A stretch of DNA of 64,000 nucleotides, from the NCBI GenBank assembly GCA_033675265.1, contig JAUJYZ010000746.1, positions 62,001 through 126,000 of the forward strand. The letters are read 5' to 3'. Positions 1 to 10,096 of this stretch are shown in pieces (the first letter of the stretch is position 1; each line of letters opens with the position of its first letter). A program made the translations under genes and the position numbers. Under the pieces are notes generated by a model. That model did not search any database. It saw only the letters and a program-made list of their open reading frames with translations, and was not told the origin of the DNA. Source of the stretch: Actinostola sp. cb2023 (lineage: Eukaryota; Cnidaria; Anthozoa; Actiniaria; Actinostolidae).

Positions 1-20
1 TGGCAGCACATACCCATATA

Positions 21-64
21 GCTTATATATGGGAACTTATATATGGGAACTTATATATGGGAGT
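21..64. repeat. Short AT-rich tandem repeat
   Basis: The 14-bp unit GGGAACTTATATAT occurs twice in a row (31-58) and is flanked by partial units. No gene is seen in the first 169 bases. Confidence 0.6.
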
Positions 65-169
65 ACTCCCCAGGGCCTGGGCACTGTTCTCGGGCACTAA
101 GCTAGTGTGAACAAAATATATATGATTTTCTTTTCATCATTTATCATTGTTTTGAGGATTGTGTGTCAT

Positions 170-1264
170 CTAAGATAAATAATTATCAACTGTTGGAGGC
201 TCAACTTGAAAGGTCTCTGAGGTTAAGTTACCATAAAAACAAGTGAGAATGTTCCTGAACAATGCACTGACTATGTACTGTTTTCCTACAGCACTTAACT
301 CTAACTTTAAATTTTTCTTGAAGTCAATAAACTTGAAATAGTCTGAGACATCACGAAACAACCACTCAACACAGACTGTAACTGAGCTCATAGCTTCATT
401 GAATGCCCTCATATCAGCTGTAAGAACAGGAACCTCTCCAACGCGGTAGGGACACATCAAGTTGGGTCGAAGAGGGTAGGCTGGGTCACCATATAGACAG
501 AGGACGTTCCCTGCTGGATTGAAAGCTACTCTTTCTAGGGTTCCCAAAAGTCCCGAGCCTCTTAACATTCCTGCATCGTGTCGACATCCTTCAATAGGGC
601 CGTAAAGATTGGCTATCAAACCATTAGGGAGTGCTACTGCTTGGAACTTTAGAGCATGGACTCTTTTGTGCCCGTTGTATACTATGTTTTGGTTTAAGCC
701 TGGTCTACATATTGGACGAACAGTGCCGTCGATAAAGCCAAAACAATTTGTAAGAGGAGTGCCTTTCCTTGAAATGGATTCTGAATATTGTTGAAGAGAT
801 ACTTGAGAGAGAAATGGTTGATTCCAGGATGTTAAACGGAAACCATGGGTTTCATAAATCCAATCAAGTACAGTGTTTGTTATCATACATATTTCGGGCA
901 CCGGACGAGCGAAAGTCGAAATCATATCAAAGTACCGACACGGGTAGGCCAATCTCTTTAGCAGCATGCATAGACCCTCTAAACCATTGCAGACAGTTCC
1001 TTGAGAACAAATGAAACGTGCAGGAAGTTGTAGATAGTCCACCAAAACTGGAATATCCTCCTTTGCGACCCTGAAGTTAGATTCACATTCGCAAGAACTG
1101 AGGCTGTCCAAGCAGAAGGAATCGTACTCCCAGTATGGATATGATGGATTTGCGGGTTCATACTCTTCATATAAAATTAAAAACTCTTCTTCGCTCAGAA
1201 AACCATCCGCAAAGGCAATAACAAGAGCATTTCTAATTTCTTCGAATGACATTTTAGTTTTCAA
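170..1264 (-). CDS. PIF/Harbinger-type DDE transposase
   Basis: This is an uninterrupted 364-residue reading frame resembling DDE_Tnp_4 (HARBI1-like) nucleases, which cut and paste DNA transposons. The catalytic triad can be placed: first D in GFIDGTVRP (about residue 179), second D in YGDPAYPL (about 257) and E in VEWLF (about 299), with the family block RHDAGMLRGSGLL between the two aspartates. The N-terminal 100 residues are an unassigned helical region; no MADF or Myb partner gene is seen nearby. The frame is open and starts at an ATG (MKTKMSFEE) only about 160 bp from the broken end of the neighbouring Polinton capsid gene. Terminal repeats were not identified, because the left end lies at or beyond the window edge. 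It could be an active element or a recent copy. Confidence 0.8.
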   Translation of the reverse strand: MKTKMSFEEIRNALVIAFADGFLSEEEFLILYEEYEPANPSYPYWEYDSFCLDSLSSCECESNFRVAKEDIPVLVDYLQLPARFICSQGTVCNGLEGLCMLLKRLAYPCRYFDMISTFARPVPEICMITNTVLDWIYETHGFRLTSWNQPFLSQVSLQQYSESISRKGTPLTNCFGFIDGTVRPICRPGLNQNIVYNGHKRVHALKFQAVALPNGLIANLYGPIEGCRHDAGMLRGSGLLGTLERVAFNPAGNVLCLYGDPAYPLRPNLMCPYRVGEVPVLTADMRAFNEAMSSVTVCVEWLFRDVSDYFKFIDFKKNLKLELSAVGKQYIVSALFRNILTCFYGNLTSETFQVEPPTVDNYLS

Positions 1265-1297
1265 ACGACTCTACAGACTCTACCGTAGTTGAAAATC

Positions 1298-2684
1298 TTA
1301 ATGTAAACAAACACTCCAATTTTCGCGCCCACTGAACCGTACTCGATCCAGTCCACTCCTTGTTGGCACGACGCGGTCAACCGTAGCCGTCGACCGTCGC
1401 CGTCCTATCTTAAACTCCCTAATGAGGTTGACTGCGTTGGGAAGTCCAGTAGTGAACTGTATTTCTAGAGATACGTTCCCCTTCCGTTTCTGATTGAAGT
1501 GATCAGAGGAACCGCAGAGGTCGGGGGTTAAATCGAAAGCCAAAATACCATAGCCTTTGCTGTAGTCACCTCGTCCGATGTCAATTCCAGATTCGGCAAA
1601 CAGTCTCCCCGTTCCAGAAAACAGAGACTGATAAGCTTCCATAAAATTGGTTTCCTTAGCTTGTGTTAGTTTCAAGGTGATGGGTTGGAATGGGATCATC
1701 TCCCCGTCAATGGTTACGGTAATAGAATTCGCTTGATACAATTTAAAAGCGAAGGGGTTCTTGGTGTAACTTCCATTAAAGGAATCAGAATCTACCATGG
1801 CTACGACTACGTGTTTGGGTACCAGTCCATTAAACAAATCACTCTTATGTATCGATGGGTTTCCTGAGGGTATCGTGTAGGTTTTGCAGTCTACTCTTCG
1901 TATAGGGTATTTCGCATTCACCCCCTTTTTCAGCTCGTTCAAGTGTTGTAACTGTAGGACGGGACTTACTTTCACGGTGCGAACTTTCAATACAGCGTTT
2001 TGAATTACAATTTTGTAATTAGGGCTGGCCTCTCCCGACATCAAAGCGAACGCTGGGGTGTTGGGTGTTAATTTGATGGTGACGTTGACGTGATTTAACA
2101 GGAGACGATCGCTGAACAGCATGTCACAGTGTAAACCTCCAAACAAATCCACAATGTAACTTTTTTGAGTGAACTTATAGCGTGTTTTGAGTCCTGCGTT
2201 GGTTCCAGTTGTAGTACAATCTACACTGTCCATGGCACCTGCTGTGTCTTTGTAGTAAAGACCTCCCGTTAGAAAGGACTTTTTAGCAGCTGGACCATAG
2301 TTTAACAGGGTTTCTAGAGTACTTTTGTAACTGTAAGTTCCCGTTGATTGAGTGACTTGAATTCCGTTGAGAAACAAATCCACTTGTTTGAACAAGCTTT
2401 GCAAGAAATTGTTTACGGGTGCCGCTTTTTCTCCATTGTCAAGGTCTGTGCCATCGGCTTTGGTCACTTTCACTTTAAGTAATATCATGGTCTTGGCTAA
2501 ATCCAAATAATTTTCTGATCCCACAATTTGAAATTGTGTTGCTGAAATAGCTGACACGGGTTGGTACTCTATCCATTGTCCTTTTGTCTAGAACGACTTG
2601 AGTTGCTGGTACTGTAAACAAATCCACTTCACTCTTGGTACAAGGAATGGAGTGGGGGTGTACAAAGGCCATGTTAATATCCAA
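1298..2684 (-). pseudogene. Polinton B major capsid protein, copy 1 (frameshifted, 3' truncated)
   Basis: Hexon-like double jelly-roll major capsid protein of a Polinton (adintovirus-type element), related to proteins often annotated 'F54H12.2-like'. The N-terminus lies at 2684-2580 (HPHSIPCTKSEVDLF) and the rest in another frame down to about 1425, so there is one frameshift near 2580. Family blocks seen include SLFKQVDLFLNG, TLLNYGPAAKKS, DRLLLNHVNVTI and YGILAFDLTPDL. Similarity to the family stops after PNAVNLI (about 1425). The last roughly 40 residues (arginine-rich, ending SVCLH) do not look like the family end and probably derive from adjoining DNA. The gene starts inside the end of the pX-like gene (11-nt overlap), matching compact Polinton late clusters. 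The same frameshift occurs in copy 2, so it predates the duplication. Confidence 0.8.
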
Positions 2685-3144
2685 ATATGTCTTTTTTACT
2701 GGCGACTTTAATTCTTTTTATTACACCCACTGTCTGCGGTGCACGACGTTTTTTCTGTGGTGCTTTTTTCTGAGGAGCCTTTTTAGGTCTTTTCACGTTG
2801 CCTGTCCGTGGTGAAATGAGCTTTTGCTTTGCAGCCCTACGTTTTAAACGTTTTGCTCCACTTCCACTCTGTGGAATGATGTGGTTCAAAGCTTGTCGTT
2901 TTAAGTTGTTTGCGGTCTGCTGTAGTCTTGCTTGGGCTGAGTCTTTTAGATTATTCCCAGCTAGCACATCTTGTGCGATGTTCATTCCAGTGTTGAGTGC
3001 GGCTTTACCGATTGATTTAGCCCCCTTCTGAAGGAAGGGGAAGGCTTTTCTAGCTAATGATTGGAAAAAGGAGCCGAGACCGTAACCCCTTTGAAACTGT
3101 CCACCGTGGAACACCATCATCTGTCCTCCTTGTTGTTTTACCAT
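2674..3144 (-). CDS. Polinton pX-like basic virion protein, copy 1
   Basis: A 156-residue highly basic protein of the kind encoded between penton and capsid genes in Polintons (PX; compared by others with adenovirus pX/pVI-type core or minor proteins). The N-terminal block FHGGQFQRGYGLGSFFQSL has the GYGLGSF motif also seen in the Polinton A homologue at 36850-37218. A helical middle is followed by a lysine/arginine-rich tail with repeated KKAPQKK. In the virion it would be expected to bind DNA or the inner capsid face. It is open end to end, begins 1 nt after the penton stop and overlaps the capsid start by 11 nt. Function is inferred from family and gene order. Confidence 0.75.
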   Translation of the reverse strand: MVKQQGGQMMVFHGGQFQRGYGLGSFFQSLARKAFPFLQKGAKSIGKAALNTGMNIAQDVLAGNNLKDSAQARLQQTANNLKRQALNHIIPQSGSGAKRLKRRAAKQKLISPRTGNVKRPKKAPQKKAPQKKRRAPQTVGVIKRIKVASKKDIFGY

Positions 3145-3145
3145 T

Positions 3146-4558
3146 TTATTGAAAATAGGGTGATTGGCGGAGCCTAAAATTCAATGTGATCACTACGCGT
3201 CCACGTTCAAATGGAATTTTTTTTCCTGTGTCGTTGGTTATAAGGACTTCTACAATCTCAAAGTCTCTCGTGGTGAGAGAGAGATACTGGGGGTTGTCGT
3301 AGTTGATCGTTACAATCTTTCCGTCTTTGCCTTTTGCGGGAACGATACGTAATAGTGGAGCACGAATGTCCCCTACAATCTGACTTTCCACTAGATTCAG
3401 GTACACATAGAGTGATTGAAGACCGATATTCAAATCACTGACGAAGGCTGCTGTGGTTGTCTTGGTCATGATAATGTCGTTGCTAAACCCCAAAATCACT
3501 CCCAAGTCGTTTTCAAAACTAAGCTTCTTCCCTGTGTTTAGTGTTATCGTGACTTTTTGAGATCCAACTTGAAGGAAATACCCGTTGCTCCATCATCTTT
3601 GATTACTTTATCTAGTTCTGTGATAACCTCTGCGATGGTTGAATAATAACCTACTGGAATCAATCCAACCGTCCACACGTTATCACCATCGTCGTAATAA
3701 AATCTACAGTTTTCCCTTCTAATATTAAGGTGGCTCGAAGTAGTTTTTAACTGATCACACTTCTACTTTTCAATTGGTGAATTGATAGACTTATCCTAGA
3801 CCGATCAAAACGACTTTTGCACCAGTTATCGGGTAAAGATGGAAATTTAGAATTATATCAATTTAAGCTCGATCGAAGTTTCCTTGGCAACGATAAACAA
3901 AGATAAACAAATATCGTTGAAATCAGTTTTTCTAAAATATCTCAAGATTTCGATGAGCTCTAGACAAGCGGCTATATGCATGATAAACTACATACTAAGG
4001 CAAAGTATCTGAGACAGAATTCAAACATTTTGATCAGGGCGATTTTGAATAATTTGCATAAAGAATGTTTATGTACATTATTCAAAATCGCTCTGATCAA
4101 AAAGTTTGAATTCTGTCTCAGATACTTTGCCATAGTATGTAGTTTATCACGCATATAGTCGCTTGTCTAGAGCTCATCGAAATCTTGAGATATTTTAGAA
4201 AAACTGATTTCAACGATCTTTGTTTATCGTTGCCAAGGAAACTTCGATTGAGCTGAAATTGACATAATTCTAAATTTCCATCTTTGCCCGATGACTGGTG
4301 CAAAAGTCGTTTTGATCGGTCTAGGATAAGTCTATCAATTCGCCGAATGAAAAGTGTAAGTGTGGTCAGTAAAAAACTACTTTGAGTCACCTTAAACCAC
4401 GTGTGGGGAAACGTGATGGAGGCGAGCCCTACTTCCCAATTCCCTGATAAATCCACGTGCTCGGGAAGTTTGACTTTATATTCTGCTAGAGTGTTATTGG
4501 GGAAAATGGTCATGGAGCTGTTGCTGGGCAGCGTTATGTAGAACGAACTGACTACCAT
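3146..4558 (-). pseudogene. Polinton penton (minor capsid) gene, copy 1, split by a hairpin MITE
   Basis: Single jelly-roll penton-type minor capsid protein. The N-terminal part (4558-4396) has SSFYITLPSNSSMTIFPNNT and ends at HTWFKV. The C-terminal part (3724-3146) includes a YDDGDNVW stretch and then LYVYLNLVESQIVGD and PLLRIVP, hallmarks shared with the Polinton A homologue at 37224-37975. Between them lies the 663-bp inverted-repeat element at 3729-4391. A further frameshift lies near 3575, upstream of the open 119-codon block. This copy therefore cannot make a full product. The ATG at 4558 is chosen because the conserved block begins there. Confidence 0.75.
3729..4391. mobile_element. 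Palindromic (hairpin) MITE with TTAA target duplication, copy 1
   Basis: The element is almost entirely an inverted repeat: its left half reads back as its right half around a centre near 4060, with roughly 85-90% identity between arms. It begins GGTGGCTCGAAGTAG and ends in the matching complement CTACTTTGAGTCACC. TTAA flanks both ends (3725-3728 and 4392-4395), as for piggyBac or Kolobok family non-autonomous elements. Nearly identical small reading frames on both strands (3972-4154 and 3976-4158) are a by-product of the palindrome, not genes. Confidence 0.85.
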
Positions 4559-4610
4559 GGTTGGTTGAGGTAAATGAAACCACTTAACACACAACTGAAG
4601 TTTATAGAAG

Positions 4611-5021
4611 AAGGACTTTTTAGCAGCTGGACCATAGTTTAACAGGGTTTCTAGAGTACTTTTGTAACTGTAAGTTCCTGTTGATTGAGTGACTTGAATT
4701 CCGTTGAGAAACAAATCCACTTGTTTGAACAAGCTTTGCAAGAAATTGTTTACGGGTGCCGCTTTTTCTCCATTGTCAAGGTCTGTGCCATCGGCTTTGG
4801 TCACTTTCACTTTAAGTAATATCATGGTCTTGGCTAAATCCAAATAATTTTCTGATCCCACAATTTGAAATTGTGTTGCTGAAATAGCTGACACGGGTTG
4901 GTACTCTATCCATTGTCCTTTTGTCTAGAACGACTTGAGTTGCTGGTACTGTAAACAAATCCACTTCACTCTTGGTACAAGGAATGGAGTGGGGGTGTAC
5001 AAAGGCCATGTTAATATCCAA
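4611..5021 (-). pseudogene. Polinton B major capsid protein, copy 2 (N-terminal fragment)
   Basis: Second copy of the capsid gene start, produced by the tandem duplication. It keeps the first ~130 codons with the same frameshift as copy 1 and stops at the duplication junction within TLLNYGPAAKKS. Beyond the junction the frame runs into penton upstream sequence. It is not functional. Confidence 0.85.
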
Positions 5022-5481
5022 ATATGTCTTTTTTACTGGCGACTTTAATTCTTTTTATTACACCCACTGTCTGCGGTGCACGACGTTTTTTCTGTGGTGC
5101 TTTTTTCTGAGGAGCCTTTTTAGGTCTTTTCACGTTGCCTGTCCGGGGTGAAATGAGCTTTTGCTTTGGAGCCCTACGTTTTAAACGTTTTGCTCCACTT
5201 CCACTCTGTGGAATGATGTGGTTCAAAGCTTGTCGTTTTAAGTTGTTTGCGGTCTGCTGTAGTCTTGCTTGGGCTGAGTCTTTTAGATTATTCCCAGCTG
5301 GCACATCTTGTGCGATGTTCATTCCAGTGTTGAGTGCGGCTTTACCGATTGATTTAGCCCCCTTCTGAAGGAAGGGGAAGGCTTTTCTAGCTAATGATTG
5401 GAAAAAGGAGCCGAGACCGTAACCCCTTTGAAACTGTCCACCGTGGAACACCATCATCTGTCCTCCTTGTTGTTTTACCAT
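5011..5481 (-). CDS. Polinton pX-like basic virion protein, copy 2
   Basis: 156-residue duplicate of the protein at 2674-3144. Two amino-acid differences were seen (DVPAGNN for DVLAGNN, and RRAPKQK for RRAAKQK). It has the same GYGLGSF motif and lysine/arginine-rich tail and is open end to end. With no intact capsid gene next to it, it is probably not under selection. Confidence 0.75.
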   Translation of the reverse strand: MVKQQGGQMMVFHGGQFQRGYGLGSFFQSLARKAFPFLQKGAKSIGKAALNTGMNIAQDVPAGNNLKDSAQARLQQTANNLKRQALNHIIPQSGSGAKRLKRRAPKQKLISPRTGNVKRPKKAPQKKAPQKKRRAPQTVGVIKRIKVASKKDIFGY

Positions 5482-5482
5482 T

Positions 5483-6896
5483 TTATTGAAAATAGGGTGA
5501 TTGGCGGAGCCTAAAATTCAATGTGATCACTACGCGTCCACGTTCAAATGGAATTTTTTTTCCTGTGTCGTTGGTTATAAGGACTTCTACAATCTCAAAG
5601 TCTCTCGTGGTGAGAGAGAGATACTGGGGGTTGTCGTAGTTGATCGTTACAATCTTTCCGTCTTTGCCTTTTGCGGGAACGATACGTAATAGTGGAGCAC
5701 GAATGTCCCCTACAATCTGACTTTCCACTAGATTCAGGTACACATAGAGTGATTGAAGACCGATATTCAAATCACTGACGAAGGCTGCTGTGGTTGTCTT
5801 GGTCATGATAATGTCGTTGCTAAACCCCAAAATCACTCCCAAGTCGTTTTCAAAACTAAGCTTCTTCCCTGTGTTTAGTGTTATCGTGACTTTTTGAGAT
5901 CCAACTTGAAGGAAATACCCGTTGCTCCATCATCTTTGATTACTTTATCTAGTTCTGTGATAACCTCTGCGATGGTTGAATAATAACCTACTGGAATCAA
6001 TCCAACCGTCCACACGTTATCACCATCGTCGTAATAAAATCTACAGTTTTCCCTTCTAATATTAAGGTGGCTCGAAGTAGTTTTTTAACTGATCACACTT
6101 CTACTTTTCAATTGGTGAATTGATAGACTTATCCTAGACCGATCAAAACGACTTTTGCACCAGTTATCGGGTAAAGATGGAAATTTAGAATTATATCAAT
6201 TTAAGCTCGATCGAAGTTTCCTTGGCAACGATAAACAAAGATAAACAAATATCGTTGAAATCAGTTTTTCTAAAATATCTCAAGATTTCGATGAGCTCTA
6301 GACAAGCGGCTATATGCATGATAAACTACATACTAAGGCAAAGTATCTGAGACAGAATTCAAACATTTTGATCAGGGCGATTTTGAATAATTTGCATAAA
6401 GAATGTTTATGTACATTATTCAAAATCGCTCTGATCAAAAAGTTTGAATTCTGTCTCAGATACTTTGCCATAGTATGTAGTTTATCACGCATATAGTCGC
6501 TTGTCTAGAGCTCATCGAAATCTTGAGATATTTTAGAAAAACTGATTTCAACGATCTTTGTTTATCGTTGCCAAGGAAACTTCGATTGAGCTGAAATTGA
6601 CATAATTCTAAATTTCCATCTTTGCCCGATGACTGGTGCAAAAGTCGTTTTGATCGGTCTAGGATAAGTCTATCAATTCGCCGAATGAAAAGTGTAAGTG
6701 TGGTCAGTAAAAAACTACTTTGAGTCACCTTAAACCACGTGTGGGGAAACGTGATGGAGGCGAGCCCTACTTCCCAATTCCCTGATAAATCCACGTGCTC
6801 GGGAAGTTTGACTTTATATTCTGCTAGAGTGTTATTGGGGAAAATGGTCATGGAGCTGTTGCTGGGCAGCGTTATGTAGAACGAACTGACTACCAT
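5483..6896 (-). pseudogene. Polinton penton gene, copy 2, split by a hairpin MITE
   Basis: Duplicate of the penton gene at 3146-4558: N-terminal part 6896-6734, C-terminal part 6061-5483, with the same hairpin element between them and the same internal frameshift. The ATG at 6896 precedes the SSFYITLPSNSSM block. It lies directly downstream of the integrase gene on the minus strand, the usual Polinton order (integrase, penton, pX, capsid). Confidence 0.75.
6066..6729. mobile_element. Palindromic (hairpin) MITE with TTAA target duplication, copy 2
   Basis: Copy of the element at 3729-4391, one T longer in a T-run near the left end, flanked by TTAA at 6062-6065 and 6730-6733. Its presence in both halves of the duplication shows it inserted before the duplication. 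Confidence 0.85.
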
Positions 6897-6986
6897 GGTT
6901 GGTTGAGGTAAATGAAACCACTTAACACACAACTGAAGTTTATAATACTTTTATTATTCAATTCACCACGGTTGATTACAGAACAA

Positions 6987-8067
6987 TCATTTTTCAATGT
7001 CACTTTGTAAGACCCAGCTGTTGTATTTGTCTGGGTACCCTAACCACTTGACTAATACTTCAACTCGTTTTCCTCGTTTACGTTTCTTCAAAATATTTTC
7101 TATCTTATACACTTCATCCTCTCCCTTGGTCTGAACATGTTGTAATTCTTGCTTGTAAAAGGTTCCTTCTAGCTCATCCCCATCGTACTCTTTCAACTTG
7201 TACACTGGTGGGTTTCGAGGTAGACGCTTGAAAACGGTAAATATTTCCTTACTCTAGTTGGGTAGATAACCATTCTCAAACAACCGTTTGGACTTGGAAA
7301 TGTGCACCTGATCGCCTAGTTCGAAAACATATCCCCTCTATGCCATACAAGGTCATCCAAACTTGTTTTTCATTGTTTTTCGTGACTGAAGCTGGGGTTC
7401 TCTGAATACTTCTGTGGTAGGAATGGTTGTAGGCCTGAACCAGTTCAGGTAATACATCTATATATTTCAAGGTTCCTTTCAGGGTGAAGTATCGATACAT
7501 TCGCTGTTTTAATGATCTATTAAAACGCTCGACAATGCTGGCTTTTATTTTTGTGTTGTACGTGTGGTACAATTTGATATTTTTTTCTTTTAAAAACGAT
7601 TGAAATTTCCGATTGGTAAATTCACTTCCACGGTCTGAATGGATTTTTTCAGGTTGACGACTGGATTCTTTTAATATCTGTTGAAACGCATGAATTAGTG
7701 TTTGACCGGTTTTGTCTTTCAGTGGAATGGCCCAGGCATATTTTGAGAGAACGTCAATGCAGCACAGTATGAATCTGTTATTGTTGTTGTATTTCTTGAG
7801 AGATTGAACGTCAATCAAATCCAGTTCCCACACGGCGTCCATGAATCCTACAATAACACGGTTTCTACGGAATTGTTTACGCGCTGGTCGGTGGAGTGAA
7901 TAGACCCGTTGAGCTTTCAACCATTCTCGAACTTTTCTTTTCGTGACTTTTTTATTTTGCTTTTTAGTAGCATGGTATAGGGCATCTACGCTTCCGAGAC
8001 TCCCTCCTTGGTTTATGTTGTAGTACAGTTTCTCTAGAAGGTTCTCCATCGATTTGAGAGTTTTCAA
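6987..8067 (-). pseudogene. Polinton B integrase with chromodomain (frameshifted)
   Basis: Retroviral-type (rve) integrase that would insert the Polinton. The catalytic core is open at 8067-7276, with D in ELDLIDVQSL, D in SDRGSEF and E in VERFNRSLK. The region between 7330 and 7205 is out of frame. The C-terminal chromodomain follows at 7205-6987 (VYKIENILKKRKRGK, VKWLGYPDKYNSW). The Polinton A homologue at 38089-39198 is a single open frame, which shows that the two pieces here were once one gene. The break probably abolishes the fused product. Confidence 0.85.
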
Positions 8068-8228
8068 TAGTCACTCTACCTCCACAACACGCGAGAACAC
8101 AACGAATTTAACGAAATATGTTTTGAAGGTTGAGATTGGGAATGGAGCTAAGGCACCCACAAGCCATGTCTTTACCCCTTGAAATCAAACACGAGACTGA
8201 TTTATGGTGTAGAAAAACATCCTTTTAT

Positions 8229-8768
8229 TCAGTTTGTCATCACTAATTTAAATTTATCATAAGTATCTAGTGACCATGCGCTACTGTTGTGCATGGTGTC
8301 ACACATCATATTTACAAAGTCGGTAATGATTAGATCATCATCCCAGGAATGCACCATCTCTTCCCAAATGGTAAACACCATGTGGGTGGACATGTATGGG
8401 AAGTTTGAAATAAACTCATTCCACTCTGTGGTCATGGGTATACCAACTAGGGTGGTAAACGGAACACACAGATTGTGCAACATTTCGAGATCAATGTCGT
8501 TTTTGACATCGTCATAGTAACTGTCGAAGATGTCCTCTTCACTTCTGATACAGCATTCATGATCGCGTTGACTGGGCCAATTCTGCTCACAACCCTCACA
8601 ATGGAACATTTTGAAAATGCTTCTCTGACATAGTTCAGCATAGAGGTAGGTCAGTACTTGACGGACTTTGACGCGTCCAACCACCTCTACTTCATCACTG
8701 ACAATCATAACTACTTTGTCGTCTATGAGGGAGACGCTTTGTATCATCTTTGAACTTGAGACGTTCAT
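8229..8768 (-). CDS. Hypothetical Polinton protein with a cysteine-rich CxxC motif
   Basis: A 179-residue open frame of unknown function. Around residues 55-75 it has HCEGCEQNWPSQRDHECC, a possible zinc site, followed by an acidic stretch. The neighbouring 117-residue gene at 9743-10096 has a similar layout (CCGCKQNKTMEC followed by EEEKIDFHFDHAL), so the two may be distant homologues. TATA-like sequences lie on the minus strand upstream (near 8890-8906) and an AATAAA-like signal lies just after the stop (complement of 8220-8226). It is not clear whether it belongs to Polinton A or B. Confidence 0.5.
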   Translation of the reverse strand: MNVSSSKMIQSVSLIDDKVVMIVSDEVEVVGRVKVRQVLTYLYAELCQRSIFKMFHCEGCEQNWPSQRDHECCIRSEEDIFDSYYDDVKNDIDLEMLHNLCVPFTTLVGIPMTTEWNEFISNFPYMSTHMVFTIWEEMVHSWDDDLIITDFVNMMCDTMHNSSAWSLDTYDKFKLVMTN

Positions 8769-9051
8769 GAATGGTCCACAGAGGTCCTTGGTAGTAATCT
8801 CGAATCCAACAATAAATGAGGGGTATAATGGTTAGCAACATGAGCAGCCACCACCTCTCCGTAGAATGAAGAAGATCCCAGTTTTATACTCTTCTTTATA
8901 CAGAAAACATAACGTCATGATTCTGTTTTTAGAGAATGATCACATTTTCTATTTACATCAGGATGATGTAATCTGTTTAGAAATGAGTTATAAGAAGCCA
9001 TAGTACTTGAGTACAGGGGTTAGTTTAATCTAGACACCAAACTGAAAGAAA
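8769..9051. other. Intergenic region between divergent small genes
   Basis: Separates the minus-strand gene ending at 8229 from the plus-strand gene at 9052. It contains TATA-like stretches on the minus strand (TTTATACTCTTCTTTATAC, near 8882-8900). The boundary between Polinton B and Polinton A should lie somewhere in 8068-9740, but no AGT/ACT-type terminal inverted repeat could be recognised. Confidence 0.4.
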
Positions 9052-9441
9052 ATGTTGGCCAGATCTATGATGACACCTTCGATGGTTTTGGAAGATCTCT
9101 TAAAAAAGGTGAATGTGTTGAGTGTGACTGTGGATCAACCAAATTCTATGGTTGTGAAGTTTAACTTGAACCCAATCAATCCAAGAAAGCGAAAAGCCCA
9201 AACGACACATGAGTCAGAAGTGTACAAGGGAACCAAGAAAGTGGTCTTAGATGATCGAGTGACTGTAGAACGCATGGGGATAAAGCAAGAGTTTAGTATG
9301 CCAGCTGAGTGGTTCTATCGTGTAGTGGAGACAGACACGTTTTTTAGAGCCCCAACGGCGGATGCAGTCTTGGCTTACGAGTACTGGGAAACGAACCGCC
9401 ACGTGATTGACTGCAATCTCCTCCCATATCAACAGAGGTGA
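9052..9441 (+). CDS. Hypothetical protein, probably Polinton accessory gene
   Basis: A 129-residue open frame starting at an ATG; I do not recognise it. It has a basic PRKRKAQ stretch near residue 46 that could be a nuclear localisation signal, and a C-terminal half rich in aromatic residues. No transmembrane segment is evident. It lies between the two cysteine-motif genes on the opposite strand, in the accessory zone next to the polymerase end of Polinton A. Confidence 0.4.
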   Translation: MLARSMMTPSMVLEDLLKKVNVLSVTVDQPNSMVVKFNLNPINPRKRKAQTTHESEVYKGTKKVVLDDRVTVERMGIKQEFSMPAEWFYRVVETDTFFRAPTADAVLAYEYWETNRHVIDCNLLPYQQR

Positions 9442-9742
9442 TTTCAAACTGGTAACAAAGGGGATAAATGCGAAGAGAAGAAGGTCGAGGGACAGAAGAG
9501 TAGTCAAGTTCTCAAGAGGAGAAGGAAAACTTTTATTTGAGTCAGAAGAACTTTTTTAAACAATGGACCCTTATTATTTAAAATACTACTCTTTCAACCT
9601 TTCAACGATGTAACAACATGTAAATATATAAAAATGGATTAGCTAAATTGACTTGTGTGAAGAACATTAAAACCTTTTTTCTATGATTAAAAATGAATCA
9701 CAGGCGAATTTGTTGAATTGAATTTATTTTCGTTTTTCTTAA
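9442..9742. other. AT-rich gap between convergent genes
   Basis: About 300 bases separate the stop codons of the genes at 9052-9441 and 9743-10096. No gene or clear repeat is seen. Confidence 0.5.
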
Positions 9743-10096
9743 TTAGTACATGCGTATAATTTTAACTGTTTCTTTAATCTTGCGACGAAGATCATGTCTT
9801 GATAGGAGTGGGTTATTGTTCAACCAAGAGTACAACCCAGTTTTGGTTTTAGCTGTGAGTTCAAATGGGCTCATACAGTACAAGACTTTTGTATTAGCAT
9901 TTTCATGGTTTACAGACTGTAGAGCATGATCAAAGTGAAAATCTATCTTTTCCTCTTCTGACAGCATGAGGCATTCCATTGTTTTATTCTGTTTGCACCC
10001 ACAACACCGTTCCATATCAATTCGGATGAGTTGTTGGGAAACTTCAACCGCAAACGTTGAAATGTAGAGCTTTTCCGCTAATGTGTTGGGATTCAT
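9743..10096 (-). CDS. Hypothetical Polinton protein with CCxC motif
   Basis: A 117-residue open frame starting at ATG (MNPNTLAEKLYIST). It has RCCGCKQN...MEC (residues 31-44), a likely metal-binding knuckle, followed by an acidic segment and a basic C-terminus (RRKIKETVKIIRMY). It resembles the protein at 8229-8768 in the spacing of the cysteines and the acidic stretch behind them. It is transcribed away from the polymerase gene. A TATA-like TTTTATAAC lies about 75-85 bp upstream on its strand. Confidence 0.45.
   Translation of the reverse strand: MNPNTLAEKLYISTFAVEVSQQLIRIDMERCCGCKQNKTMECLMLSEEEKIDFHFDHALQSVNHENANTKVLYCMSPFELTAKTKTGLYSWLNNNPLLSRHDLRRKIKETVKIIRMY

Larger units (their letters stand above)
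2274..6944. repeat. 2.3-kb tandem segmental duplication within Polinton B
   Basis: Positions 2274-4606 recur at 4611-6944 with an offset of 2337 bp (2338 after one inserted T). I saw only about four substitutions and one indel, so the duplication is recent. The unit holds the capsid gene start, the pX-like gene and the penton gene with its hairpin MITE. The junction at 4601-4613 joins penton upstream sequence to the interior of the capsid gene and creates a meaningless chimeric reading frame of 258 codons (4118-4894). Confidence 0.9.

Noticed and set aside
3972..4158. Mirror-image small frames on both strands (also at 6310-6496)
   Set aside because: By-product of the hairpin MITE palindrome.
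4118..4894. 258-codon frame joining capsid and penton starts
   Set aside because: Created by the junction of the tandem duplication and running into the MITE; not a natural gene.
8068..8228. Polinton terminal inverted repeat at the A/B junction
   Set aside because: Compared with the sequence right of 39600; no matching inverted sequence could be found by eye.
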